From Candidatus Pelagibacter communis (GTDB lineage: Bacteria; Pseudomonadota; Alphaproteobacteria; Pelagibacterales; Pelagibacteraceae): 64,000 nucleotides of DNA. Position numbers and translations under genes: made by a program. This document shows positions 25,320 to 34,023 of this stretch, piece by piece. Every line of letters begins with the position of its first letter. Within the stretch, counting starts at the first letter, position 1. Location: positions 51,531 through 115,530 of the forward strand of contig CVSD01000004.1 in the NCBI GenBank assembly GCA_001179885.1, given 5' to 3'. A model generated the notes under the pieces. That model was not told the DNA's origin, ran no database searches, and saw only the letters and a program-made list of their open reading frames with translations.

Positions 25320-26311
25320 TAACCACCTGTTGTAGATAAATTTTTAGTTAAACCTGTTTCACCAAGTTCTAAATAATGAGACTCTTTTTTAAACTTCATT
25401 TGACCCATTATCAAATCTTGTAATTCTTCTGTTTGATCATCTTTTTGCAGTAAATGTCTGATACTTATTCCTGTATTTCCAAATAAACATAATCTTAAAT
25501 CTCCTCTAGAGGTAATTCTTAAACGGTTACAAGTTCTGCAGAAATCTTTAGAATAGGGTGCTATAATTCCAAATTTGCCTTTAAATTCTGGATTAATGTA
25601 ATTTAAAGATGGTCCAGCATCTTTACCCAAAGTTTGATAAATCCAATTATTTTCATTTAAGTATTCTTTAAAGATTTTTGAAGATACATGATATTTTTTA
25701 AAATAATCCAAGTTGTCTCCAGTCTGCATTAATTCTATATATCTAAAATCAACTTTATTTATTTTTATAAATTCTGCCCAAGACTCAAAGTCTTTTTCTG
25801 AAGCATTAATTCCATTTAAAAGTACTGCATTAATTTTTATACTATCAAAGTTCAAATTTTGTAAAATTTGAATACCTTTAAGAATTTCTGGTAGTCGGTC
25901 GTGTCCTGTAACAGTTTTAAATATATTTCTATTGAGACTGTCGATACTAATGTTAATACCGTTCAACCCACTATCTACTAACATTTTTGCTTTTTCATCT
26001 AAATGATAACCGTTTGTAGTAATTACAACTTTTTTAATCCCAGCTTCATTTTTTAATACTTTAATAATATCAAAAAAATCTTTTCTTACTGTTGGTTCAC
26101 CTCCAGTAAGTCTGATTTTGCATACACCTAATTTTGAAAAAACTTTTGCAAGACGTCTTATTTCTTCTAAGTGGAGAAATTTTCTATTATCACTTTTATC
26201 AACTTGATAACCATTAGGTAAACAATACCCACACTTGAAGTTACAAACATCAGTGATTGATAATCTTATGTATGGAAACGTTCTACCAAAAGTATCTTTA
26301 AGCATTTTCAT
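25319..26311 (-). CDS. moaA: GTP 3',8-cyclase MoaA (radical SAM)
   Basis: First enzyme of molybdenum cofactor synthesis. 330 residues. The radical SAM cluster motif is CNFKCGYC near residue 23, and the C-terminal [4Fe-4S] that binds GTP uses CRTCNRLRITSRGDLRLC near 260. It ends in Thr-Gly-Gly; the terminal GG is essential in MoaA. It is the first gene of moaA-C-thioesterase-D-E-msrPQ, all on the minus strand with overlaps. Both clusters depend on the suf system located upstream in the window. Confidence 0.96.
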   Translation of the reverse strand: MKMLKDTFGRTFPYIRLSITDVCNFKCGYCLPNGYQVDKSDNRKFLHLEEIRRLAKVFSKLGVCKIRLTGGEPTVRKDFFDIIKVLKNEAGIKKVVITTNGYHLDEKAKMLVDSGLNGINISIDSLNRNIFKTVTGHDRLPEILKGIQILQNLNFDSIKINAVLLNGINASEKDFESWAEFIKINKVDFRYIELMQTGDNLDYFKKYHVSSKIFKEYLNENNWIYQTLGKDAGPSLNYINPEFKGKFGIIAPYSKDFCRTCNRLRITSRGDLRLCLFGNTGISIRHLLQKDDQTEELQDLIMGQMKFKKESHYLELGETGLTKNLSTTGG

Positions 26312-26357
26312 TAGTTTTAAAGGGTATCATAATAAATCTGCTTTAATCAATCTAAAT

Positions 26358-26384
26358 AACTTCTAGCCTAATAGGCTAGAAGTT
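26358..26384 (-). terminator. Hairpin terminator after the GYD-domain gene
   Basis: A perfect 12-base stem, AACTTCTAGCCT with AGGCTAGAAGTT, and a three-base loop. It lies ten bases after the stop of the minus-strand GYD gene and before moaA. The minus-strand continuation is only moderately T-rich (TTATTTAGATT), so efficiency is uncertain, but it plainly separates the two transcription units. Confidence 0.65.
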
Positions 26385-26393
26385 AAGTGTAAT

Positions 26394-26717
26394 TTATTTT
26401 CCAACAGGTCTATAAGATGCAGCAGCTTTTGATGCAATTTCAGCAGCTTTATTAAAGTCTACTGACTCCATAATTGTCATATCTTTAATTGTACCAGTTG
26501 CTTCCATTAACATTTTCATCCCTGCAGCAGTTTCAAAATTAGAACCTTCAACAATAGCTATGAAATCATATGCTCCTCTAAGGGTCATCATTTCAATTAG
26601 TTTAGCGCCTGCAGCTTCAGTTATTTTTTTTGCTGCTTCCTGTCTATTATCTGAAGGATTTTTTACAAAACCACCAAGACCTTGCTCAGTGTATCTTCCT
26701 AGAACTACAAATTTCAT
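26394..26717 (-). CDS. GYD-domain protein
   Basis: 107-residue protein of the GYD family (ferredoxin-like alpha/beta barrel); the name motif appears as LRGAYDFIAIVEG near residue 47. Function of the family is unknown; some relatives act as dimeric barrel proteins binding small ligands. It has a strong AGGAGG ribosome binding site and a hairpin terminator, so it is a separately transcribed and probably well-expressed gene. High alanine content and better codon choice than its neighbours also suggest strong expression. Confidence 0.85.
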   Translation of the reverse strand: MKFVVLGRYTEQGLGGFVKNPSDNRQEAAKKITEAAGAKLIEMMTLRGAYDFIAIVEGSNFETAAGMKMLMEATGTIKDMTIMESVDFNKAAEIASKAAASYRPVGK

Positions 26718-26805
26718 AGGACCTCCTTTTTTTAAATTAATTATAACAAACTTAATTTTTGTTAGATATGATTAAAAAATAAATTTGATATGAAAATTGG
26801 TATAA

Positions 26806-27600
26806 TTAGCTTGTAGCTATTCTATCCATCTCTTTTAATTCAACTTCAAGTTTATTAAGTTCTTCTCCACCTGCCATCATACTTAAAAGTTTTTCTCTAG
26901 AAATATCTTTCTTTTGAAAAGTACCCATGCTTCTTCCTCTATTTAAAACTGTAAAACTATTACCAACTGGGTAAGCGTGGTGAACATTGTGAGTAATTAA
27001 TATTACTGCTAATCCTTGTGAAGCAGCTTTCACTATATATTTTAAAACCATAGATGCTTGATGTACTCCAAGTGCAGAAGTAGGTTCATCTAAAATTAAA
27101 ACTTTTGCACCAAAATAAATTGCTCTAGAAATGGCTAAACATTGTCTTTCACCACCAGACATTGTTCCAACAGCCTGTGATGGATCCCTAACATCAATAC
27201 CTATTTGACCCATTCTTTCTGCAGCAATTTTATTTGCTTTTTCAATATCAAATGTTTTAAATAAAGGTAAACCTTTTTGTGGTTCTCTACCCATGAAGAA
27301 ATTTCTAGTGACACTCATTAAAGATACTAAAGCAAGGTCTTGATAGACAGTTCCTATTCCAATATCTAATGCATCTCTAGGTGAGTCAAATATAATCTTT
27401 TTATCTTCAAAAATTATTTCACCCTCATCAGGTTTATGAACACCTGCTAAAGTTTTTATTAAAGTTGATTTTCCTGCACCATTATCTCCAAGGAGACACA
27501 TGATTTCTCCTCTTTTTAATTTCATGGTCACATCTTTTAAAGCTATTACTTTACCAAAAAATTTACTGATATTATTAAATTGAACTAAGTATTCAGACAT
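26806..27600 (-). CDS. Carbohydrate ABC importer ATPase (FrcA type)
   Basis: 264-residue single-domain ATPase. Walker A is GDNGAGKST near residue 38, the signature [12 protein letters not shown] near 147 and Walker [12 protein letters not shown] near 168. The single domain and the ending resemble FrcA of the rhizobial fructose importer, rather than the two-domain RbsA/IatA type. It is encoded after the binding protein and permease genes. Because iolG, iolE and iolD are close by, a cyclitol or related polyol is the likely cargo, but this is inferred from location. Confidence 0.92.
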   Translation of the reverse strand: MSEYLVQFNNISKFFGKVIALKDVTMKLKRGEIMCLLGDNGAGKSTLIKTLAGVHKPDEGEIIFEDKKIIFDSPRDALDIGIGTVYQDLALVSLMSVTRNFFMGREPQKGLPLFKTFDIEKANKIAAERMGQIGIDVRDPSQAVGTMSGGERQCLAISRAIYFGAKVLILDEPTSALGVHQASMVLKYIVKAASQGLAVILITHNVHHAYPVGNSFTVLNRGRSMGTFQKKDISREKLLSMMAGGEELNKLEVELKEMDRIATS

Positions 27601-28727
27601 TATTTTGTTTCTGTAACTTTTTTTCTAATATAATTATTAAATACAACAGCAATCAACATCATTGCTCCCAAAAAAACTTTGAACCAATCTGTGTCTACAT
27701 CTGTATAAAATATACCCATAGAAACTGTTCCAAAAATAATTGCACCTAAAGCTGCTCCAATTGCTGAGCCATAACCTCCAGTCAATAAACATCCACCAAC
27801 AACTGCTGCAGCTATTGCTTCTAATTCTTTTAATGTTCCTCTCATTGTGTCTGCTGATCCTGCATCTAATACTTGAATACATGCAAATATGGTTGAAGCA
27901 ACTGCAGTACCAATGAATAAGCTAATTTTAACTCTTCCAACTGGAACACCAACATTTGTAGCACCAACTTTGTCACCACCTGAAGCAAAAATCCAATTTC
28001 CATATCTAGTTTTCATAAGTATCCAAGTTGCAAATAAAGTAAGAGCAATGAACCATATTACTGAAGGTGGAATTCCTGTTGCTAAAGGAGTGCCATCAGT
28101 TCTTAACTCAATTAACTTCATTGATCCAAGCCAAGTGAACAACCATTGAAATGTATCAGTAGCAAATATCCATGCTATTGGATCATCTTCTATTAAAACC
28201 CTTAAACCAGGAACTTGCGTTCTTCCAGTTATCAATCTTGTAATCGCTAAGGTTGCTCCTCTTAATATGAATAGCATTGCAAGTGTAACAATAAATGATG
28301 GGAGTCCAGATTTGACTACCATTATTCCGTTAAAGTAACCAATTAAAACTGCCATAGCAAAAGCAAAAACAATTGCCATCCATAAAGGCCATCCCCAATA
28401 AATAGCTGGTATTGCAATACAGATACCGGCAAAACCAATCATAGAGCCAATTGATAAATCAAATTCTCCACCAATCATCAACATAGCAGCGGCAATAGCA
28501 ATAATTCCCAAATTAGCTGATACATCTAAAAAGTTTAATGTTCCATAGGCGCTAAACATTCCTGTGTCGCCAGCGACGATTCCAAAAAATATGAATACTA
28601 AAATTGCTCCACCTAAAGCCCCAAGTTCTGGCCGATTCAGTAAAACTCTTAATGGAGAAATTTTTTTAAGTCTTTCATCTTGTCCACTTTGTTTTTTGGA
28701 TTGAATGCTTTGTGACTTAACTGACAT
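27600..28727 (-). CDS. Carbohydrate ABC importer permease (FrcC/RbsC type)
   Basis: 375-residue inner-membrane protein with about ten hydrophobic helices and a charged, serine/lysine-rich N-terminus of about 30 residues. The segment [17 protein letters not shown] near residue 80 and [17 protein letters not shown] near 315 are the typical BPD_transp_2 motifs of ribose/fructose/inositol permeases. Its stop overlaps the ATPase start. A long inverted repeat lies between it and the binding-protein gene. Confidence 0.93.
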   Translation of the reverse strand: MSVKSQSIQSKKQSGQDERLKKISPLRVLLNRPELGALGGAILVFIFFGIVAGDTGMFSAYGTLNFLDVSANLGIIAIAAAMLMIGGEFDLSIGSMIGFAGICIAIPAIYWGWPLWMAIVFAFAMAVLIGYFNGIMVVKSGLPSFIVTLAMLFILRGATLAITRLITGRTQVPGLRVLIEDDPIAWIFATDTFQWLFTWLGSMKLIELRTDGTPLATGIPPSVIWFIALTLFATWILMKTRYGNWIFASGGDKVGATNVGVPVGRVKISLFIGTAVASTIFACIQVLDAGSADTMRGTLKELEAIAAAVVGGCLLTGGYGSAIGAALGAIIFGTVSMGIFYTDVDTDWFKVFLGAMMLIAVVFNNYIRKKVTETK

Positions 28728-28751
28728 AAAAAATGATTTGAAATATATAAA

Positions 28752-28783
28752 AAAAGGCCTGAGTAATATTACTCAGGCCTTTT
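28752..28783 (-). terminator. Perfect palindrome between binding-protein and permease genes
   Basis: AAAAGGCCTGAGTAAT followed by its exact complement forms a 14- to 16-base stem with a T-run on either strand. It sits 10 bases after the binding-protein stop and 25 bases before the permease start. Such intercistronic hairpins act as partial terminators or 3' stabilisers and give the binding protein a higher level than the membrane components. Confidence 0.75.
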
Positions 28784-28792
28784 AAATTATTT

Positions 28793-29716
28793 TTATCTAT
28801 AACCTTGAGCTGCCCACTTAATTACTTTTGAAGCATTGTCAGGAGTTACAAATCCAGGACCAGTCATAACTACACCAGCTGGCATTGTTCCCCATCTCAT
28901 ATATTGTCCAAAAATAGCAATTGGTAAGTAACCTTGTAAGTATTGTTGTTGGTCAATTAAAAACTCTACTTTACCTGCAGCAGCAGCTTTTAACATGTTT
29001 GGAGACATATCAAATGTTCCAAGTTTTACAGATCCAACTTTTCCAGCAGCTTCTAAAGCTTTAAGAGCCGCTTCACCAGATAAACCTGCACCTAAAGTTA
29101 GGATAGTGTCATATCCACCACCTAATTTAGCAGCAACAGCTTTTTGAATTTCAGTTGGGTCATTAGATGTACCTAAAATATCTACAGATCCACCAAAACC
29201 TTTTTTGAAACCAGCGCATCTTCTATCTAGTGCAACGTTACCTACTTCATGGTTAACGCATAATGCTTTTTTACCACCAGCAGCTTTCATTTTTTGTCCG
29301 CCACCTACACCAGCTTCAAACTCAGTTTGACCAACGTGTGCACTTATTCCTAAAGAAGCAAAGTCGTCAGATCCAGAGTTCATTGAAATAACTGGAATAC
29401 CAGCAGCAATTGCAGCTTTTACTGATTTTCCTAAAGCAGCAGCATCTGGTAAAGTGATCACAATACCTTTTGGTTTTTGTGATACAGCATTGTCAATTAG
29501 TTTTGCCATTTCTACCATGTCAAAAGTAGCAGGTGCTGTGTACTTACAAGATATTTTCATATCTTTACATCCAGCATCTACTCCATTTTTAGCAACAGAC
29601 CAAAAAGGATCGTTTGCTTGACCATGAGAAACAACAATTATATCTACTGCTAAAGCTGATACAGACATCATTGCCCATGCAGCAATAGCTAGTATAAAGT
29701 TTTTTATTGTTTTCAT
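28793..29716 (-). CDS. Periplasmic sugar-binding protein of the importer (FrcB type)
   Basis: 307 residues with a clear Sec signal (MKTIKNFILAIAAWAMMSVSALA) and a type I periplasmic-binding fold. Ligand-contact segments include SHGQANDPFWSVAKNG near residue 30, VITLPDAAALG near 85 and the late LIDQQQYLQGYLPIAIF near 258, as in ribose/fructose/inositol binding proteins. It has two cysteine pairs rare in this family (near residues 50 and 56; 152 and 167). First gene of the operon; 100 bases separate it from iolG. Confidence 0.92.
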   Translation of the reverse strand: MKTIKNFILAIAAWAMMSVSALAVDIIVVSHGQANDPFWSVAKNGVDAGCKDMKISCKYTAPATFDMVEMAKLIDNAVSQKPKGIVITLPDAAALGKSVKAAIAAGIPVISMNSGSDDFASLGISAHVGQTEFEAGVGGGQKMKAAGGKKALCVNHEVGNVALDRRCAGFKKGFGGSVDILGTSNDPTEIQKAVAAKLGGGYDTILTLGAGLSGEAALKALEAAGKVGSVKLGTFDMSPNMLKAAAAGKVEFLIDQQQYLQGYLPIAIFGQYMRWGTMPAGVVMTGPGFVTPDNASKVIKWAAQGYR

Positions 29717-29817
29717 TATTCCCCTTTAAATTAAAGTTAATTTTTAAATCAAAACTTAATCAAACTATGCTTTAGTTGTAAAGATGATAGGTTGTATTCT
29801 AGTAATAGTTGATTCAA

Positions 29818-30819
29818 TTAAAAGGTAAGTTTTTCAAACCTTTTTGTAACAAGAGATTTTTTTGCAGCATTTGCAATTATTAAAGCGCGTCTACCTTCTT
29901 CAAATTCAGCGAGTGGTCTTGTATTTTTTTTTATAAATTTTGCAAAATCATTTAATTGATTTTTGTAGGCATCTTTATATCTCTCTATGAAAAAATTTAA
30001 CAATGGCGCCTTGTTAGAAGTTGAGCTTGATGAATACAAAGATATTTCATTTTCTCGTTTATTTTCAGATATAATCATTCCTTTAGAACCAAATAACTCA
30101 ACTCGTTGATCATACCCAAAGCTACAGTGTCTTGAATTAGTAATAATGCATTGAACACCATTCTTTGATTGTATTATGCATGATGCTAATTCAAAATCTT
30201 TAATCTTATTAAATCTTTTATCAGAGATATTGCTACCTGATGCTATTATTTTTGAAGGCTCATCTTTTCCAAGATAGAATCTAACTAAATCAAAATCATG
30301 TATCATCATATCTCTGAAAATTCCTCCAGATTCTTTTAAATATTTTATTGAAGGAGGATCTGGATCTCGACTTGTAATTATTATTTTTTCTAATTTTCCA
30401 ATTTTACCTTTAGATAATTGTTTCTTAAGAGTGTTATGTCCAGGGTCATACCTTCTATTAAAACCAAGTTGAATCTTTGGATTTAAATTTTTAATTTTCT
30501 TTTTGCACTGATTAATTTTTTTAATACTTAAATCCAAAGGTTTTTCACAAAAAATTATTTTTTTATTTTTTGTACCCTCAAGAATTAATTTAATGTGAGT
30601 AGAAGTTGTGGATGCTATAAATATAGCTTTTAAATCTTTATTATTAAAGACGATATTGGGATTATAAACAGCTTCTGCTTTAAGTATTTTCGAATATTTT
30701 TTGGTTAAATTTCTATCTATATCGTAGACATATTTTAAATTAAAATCTCTATTACGCATCAAATTTTTTCCATGCATAATTCCAATTCTACCAAGTCCAA
30801 ATAAAGCTATATCAATCAT
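29818..30819 (-). CDS. iolG: Inositol 2-dehydrogenase-like oxidoreductase
   Basis: 333-residue Gfo/Idh/MocA family enzyme. The Rossmann motif is GLGRIGIMHGKNL near residue 8, the EKPLD motif near 91 carries the catalytic lysine, and FRDMMIHDFDLVRFYLG near 167 holds the catalytic Asp-x-x-x-His pair. This last string is the hallmark of inositol 2-dehydrogenases, which oxidise myo-inositol to scyllo-inosose with NAD. Divergent from iolE with only 41 bases between start codons. The family is broad, but the neighbours make IolG the best call. Confidence 0.85.
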   Translation of the reverse strand: MIDIALFGLGRIGIMHGKNLMRNRDFNLKYVYDIDRNLTKKYSKILKAEAVYNPNIVFNNKDLKAIFIASTTSTHIKLILEGTKNKKIIFCEKPLDLSIKKINQCKKKIKNLNPKIQLGFNRRYDPGHNTLKKQLSKGKIGKLEKIIITSRDPDPPSIKYLKESGGIFRDMMIHDFDLVRFYLGKDEPSKIIASGSNISDKRFNKIKDFELASCIIQSKNGVQCIITNSRHCSFGYDQRVELFGSKGMIISENKRENEISLYSSSSTSNKAPLLNFFIERYKDAYKNQLNDFAKFIKKNTRPLAEFEEGRRALIIANAAKKSLVTKRFEKLTF

Positions 30820-30860
30820 CTAAATTTTGTATTAAATATATATTAACTAAAAAAATTCTT

Positions 30861-31763
30861 ATGTCAGTAAAATTAGGAGTAGCACCAATAGCATGGAGTA
30901 ACGATGATATGCCAGAACTAGGTGGTGACACTTCATTAGAACAATGTTTAGATGAGGCGAGTCAAGCTGGATATATTGGAATAGAGTCTGGTGGAAAATT
31001 TCCAAAAAAGTCATCACAATTGCTCCCCAAACTAGATCAATTTAACCTTAAGCTTTGTTCAGGCTGGTATGGAGCTAATTTAAGAAAAAATACTGTAGAG
31101 GATGAAAAGAAATCAATTCAAGAACAATTAAAACTATTTAAAGATTGTAATTCACCTTGTATTGTTTTTGCAGAAGTAAGTGGATCAATTCAAGGAGATC
31201 CAAATAGAAAATTATCAAGTAGACCTCAAATGGAAAAAGATGAATGGGATAAATTTTGTGAAAAAATTTCAGAGATGGGAAAGTATCTCGCTGATCAAGG
31301 AATGCCTCTAGCATATCATCATCACATGGGAACTGTTATTGAGACTCAAAAAGATACCGAGAGACTTTTAGATAATACACATGAAAGTGTAAAATTAACT
31401 CTTGATACTGGTCATATGTTATTTGCAAAAGGGGACTCTAAATCAATACTAGAGAATTACAGTGAAAGACTTTTGCACGTTCACTGTAAAGATATTAGAA
31501 AAGATGTACTTGAAAAATCTCTAAAAGAAGATTTAAGTTTTAGAGGAGCTTTTCTTGAGGGCGCATTTACAGTACCAGGTGATGGATGTATTGATTATAA
31601 ACCGTTATTTGATGTGTTGAAAAATAAGAATTATTCGGGATGGTTAGTGGTTGAAGCTGAACAAGACCCAGCAAAAGCAAATCCATTTGAATATGCAAAG
31701 ATCGGCTACAAATATCTTACAGAAACTTTAGAAAAATCTGGAATTAATATCTATAAAAATTAA
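30861..31763 (+). CDS. iolE: Inosose dehydratase
   Basis: 300-residue TIM-barrel protein of the sugar phosphate isomerase/epimerase superfamily. The start GVAPIAWSNDDMPELGGDTS is the IolE signature (cut here to its core), with metal ligands in AYHHHMGTVIET near residue 147, LTLDTGHMLFA near 177 and VVEAEQDPAKANP near 270. IolE dehydrates scyllo-inosose to the trihydroxycyclohexane-dione that IolD cleaves. It stands alone on the plus strand between two minus-strand units. Confidence 0.93.
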   Translation: MSVKLGVAPIAWSNDDMPELGGDTSLEQCLDEASQAGYIGIESGGKFPKKSSQLLPKLDQFNLKLCSGWYGANLRKNTVEDEKKSIQEQLKLFKDCNSPCIVFAEVSGSIQGDPNRKLSSRPQMEKDEWDKFCEKISEMGKYLADQGMPLAYHHHMGTVIETQKDTERLLDNTHESVKLTLDTGHMLFAKGDSKSILENYSERLLHVHCKDIRKDVLEKSLKEDLSFRGAFLEGAFTVPGDGCIDYKPLFDVLKNKNYSGWLVVEAEQDPAKANPFEYAKIGYKYLTETLEKSGINIYKN

Positions 31764-32264
31764 TTACCTATAAAGAGATGTTAATTCGTTATTGCCTGCA
31801 GCAACACATGGTGATTTAAAACATGTGCCTACTACCCATTCAGAACCAGGTTCAGATAAAAAATTAGAAGACATCACAAAAATTACTCCCATTTCAACTG
31901 ATTGTCCTGCCTTGCCCTCAGCTTTTATTCTAGGATCTGGATCTGTTTTTACTTTTGTGTCAGATGAAAAAGGGTTTTCTATATTTAAATTCTCATTAAT
32001 GTATTTTACAATTTTCGATGAAACCCATTCTTCATTACAAGCATCACCCCAAACAGTTATTTTATCCTGATCATTATTTCCACAATTATTTATTTCGCCA
32101 TTAATAAAATCAACTACTTTTTGATGGTTTTCTTTTACAAGATTTGCTTTTGCTTCAACCTCAGGTCTTGTACTAGCAGTCCAAATGAGCATACCAACAA
32201 CATAAATTACAGATAAAGACACCAAAGTTTCTAATAGACCAAAATTTTTTAAGTTAATTCTCAT
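31764..32264 (-). CDS. Pilin-like single-pass protein, last gene of the catabolic operon
   Basis: 166 residues; not recognised as a known protein. The N-terminus has a type IV pilin-like pattern: short basic leader, NFGLLETLVSLSVIYVVGML, and a glutamate five residues after the Asn that aligns with the usual cleavage glycine. If aligned this way the -1 residue is Asn, not Gly, which would be poor for PilD. The soluble part is acidic with four cysteines (NNCG, DACNE, GTCFKSPC) that could form two disulfides. It starts two bases after the dehydrogenase stop, so it is cotranscribed with metabolic genes. Confidence 0.65.
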   Translation of the reverse strand: MRINLKNFGLLETLVSLSVIYVVGMLIWTASTRPEVEAKANLVKENHQKVVDFINGEINNCGNNDQDKITVWGDACNEEWVSSKIVKYINENLNIENPFSSDTKVKTDPDPRIKAEGKAGQSVEMGVIFVMSSNFLSEPGSEWVVGTCFKSPCVAAGNNELTSLYR

Positions 32265-32266
32265 AA

Positions 32267-33229
32267 TTAAAGTTTAACAATTTTAGAGTTGTCTAATTTT
32301 TTTTCAAAAAAATCAATAATATTTTGTATCGTTTCTTTTCCCATTCTAATCATACATTCTTCAGTAAATGCCGCAGTGTGAGGGCTTAAAAAAACTTTAT
32401 CATTTTTTAACAACGGATTATCAGATTTGGGTGGTTCAGTTTCAAATACGTCTAAACCTGCACCAAAAATTAAATTTTCTTTCAAAGCTTGATCTAATTC
32501 GATTTCATTTATAATTCCACCTCTAGCTGCATTAATAATAATGCAGTTTTTTTTCATTGTTTTTAAAAGGTCAAAATTGATAAGATTTTTGGTCTCATCA
32601 TTTAGTGGGATGTGTAAAGAAATAGCATCCATATCTCTTACAGCTACTTTTAAATCATTAACTTTTTTTCCACCAAGAGAATTAATTTTTTCCTCATCAA
32701 CATAAGGGTCGTAAACAAAAACATTCATTTCAAATCCTAAACATCGTTTGATCAGTGCTTGCCCAATTCTACCGAATCCAGCAATTAGAATATTTTTTCC
32801 CCAAAGTTCGATTGTTTTCGGTAATTTGTTTCTGTCACTAAATTTTCCAGATTTTACTGACTGATCATACATATCTTTTCTTTTTGAAATATTTAAAAGC
32901 ATAAACATAACGTGTTCAGCAACCGCAACAGCATTTGCTGTTGCTGTAATAGTTAAAGTTGCTCCAATTTCTTTAGCACTTTTTAAACCAATATTGTCAT
33001 AACCAACACCATGTCTAGAAATAACTTGAAGATTTTTTGCAGTACGAATTATTTCATCTGGTAATTTTACTGTTCTTATGGAAACAGCGTCACAATCTAC
33101 TATTTTTTTCTTTAAATCTTCATTAATCTCATCAAATATTTCAAATTCATAATTTGGATTTTCTTTAAGTAGATCAATACCTTTTTGATGTATGTTTTGA
33201 ATTACAAGAATTTTCTTTTTTTTTGACAC
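32267..33229 (-). CDS. D-isomer-specific 2-hydroxyacid dehydrogenase
   Basis: 320-residue NAD-dependent enzyme similar to 3-phosphoglycerate dehydrogenases without an ACT domain. The NAD-binding loop is GFGRIGQALIKRC near residue 151, the catalytic arginine is in NAARGGIINE near 234, glutamate in FETEPP near 263, and histidine in LSPHTAAFTEE near 282. It probably reduces a 2-keto acid or oxidises a 2-hydroxy acid formed in the island's pathway; the substrate is unknown. It overlaps nothing but is only two bases from each neighbour. Confidence 0.85.
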   Translation of the reverse strand: MSKKKKILVIQNIHQKGIDLLKENPNYEFEIFDEINEDLKKKIVDCDAVSIRTVKLPDEIIRTAKNLQVISRHGVGYDNIGLKSAKEIGATLTITATANAVAVAEHVMFMLLNISKRKDMYDQSVKSGKFSDRNKLPKTIELWGKNILIAGFGRIGQALIKRCLGFEMNVFVYDPYVDEEKINSLGGKKVNDLKVAVRDMDAISLHIPLNDETKNLINFDLLKTMKKNCIIINAARGGIINEIELDQALKENLIFGAGLDVFETEPPKSDNPLLKNDKVFLSPHTAAFTEECMIRMGKETIQNIIDFFEKKLDNSKIVKL

Positions 33230-33231
33230 TT

Positions 33232-34023
33232 TTAGTATGCTTTTGTCTCTTCTTTTACTTTAATAGATTTTAATTTTGAAACTCCACTTTTAGCTCCTGC
33301 ACTCATAAATCTTTGATCCGAGCCAAAAGTTACAAGGTTAAATCCTAAGTGTAACATCTCTTGAGCATATTCAGGTGTACCATTATGAATTCCAGCAAAA
33401 ATCTTGTTTTTCTTTGCATGATTTAAAATATTAGTTATCTCTCTATAAGTGGGTGAGTCCTTTGGTTTATCAAATGATGGTTTTTCTCCTATTGCTAAGC
33501 TCAAATCTGCAGGACCAATATAAACTCCATCTAATCCAGGAGTGGACATTATTTCATCTAAGTTACCTAGTGCTTCTTTAGTTTCAATCATAGCTAATTT
33601 TAATATTTCATCGTTTGCGTGATCTGCGTAATCTGAACCTCCGTAAATTAATCCTCTAATCGGACCAAAACTTCTATAACCATTTGGAGGGTACATGCAA
33701 GCTTGGACAAAGTTCTCAGCCTCTTTTCGATTACTTACCATTGGACAAATAATTCCATAACAACCAGCATCTAATATTTTCATAATTTGACCTGGTTCAT
33801 TCCAATTTACTCTAGCTAATGGAGTTACATTTGTAGATGAAATAGTTTGCAACATTGGAAGAGCGTTTGAATAATCAACTAAACCATGTTGCATATCTAT
33901 AGTTAGAGAGTCCCAACCCTGTTGAGCCATTGCTTCTGCAGAAACAGTACTTGGTATCTGAAGCCAACCATTAATAACTGGCTTTCCCTCTCTCATCATT
34001 TTTTTTATCTTATTTTCTCTCAT
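33232..34023 (-). CDS. HpcH/HpaI-family class II aldolase
   Basis: 263-residue metal-dependent pyruvate aldolase. Landmarks are DSLTIDMQHGLVDY near residue 39 (catalytic His), MVSNRKEAENFV near 96, and YIGPADLSLAIG near 168. Family members cleave 2-keto-4-hydroxy acids such as 2-keto-3-deoxyglucarate or 4-hydroxy-2-oxoheptanedioate to pyruvate and an aldehyde. The aldehyde dehydrogenase gene lies directly upstream, suggesting the aldehyde is then oxidised. No IolJ-type phosphosugar aldolase is present in the island. Confidence 0.88.
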   Translation of the reverse strand: MRENKIKKMMREGKPVINGWLQIPSTVSAEAMAQQGWDSLTIDMQHGLVDYSNALPMLQTISSTNVTPLARVNWNEPGQIMKILDAGCYGIICPMVSNRKEAENFVQACMYPPNGYRSFGPIRGLIYGGSDYADHANDEILKLAMIETKEALGNLDEIMSTPGLDGVYIGPADLSLAIGEKPSFDKPKDSPTYREITNILNHAKKNKIFAGIHNGTPEYAQEMLHLGFNLVTFGSDQRFMSAGAKSGVSKLKSIKVKEETKAY

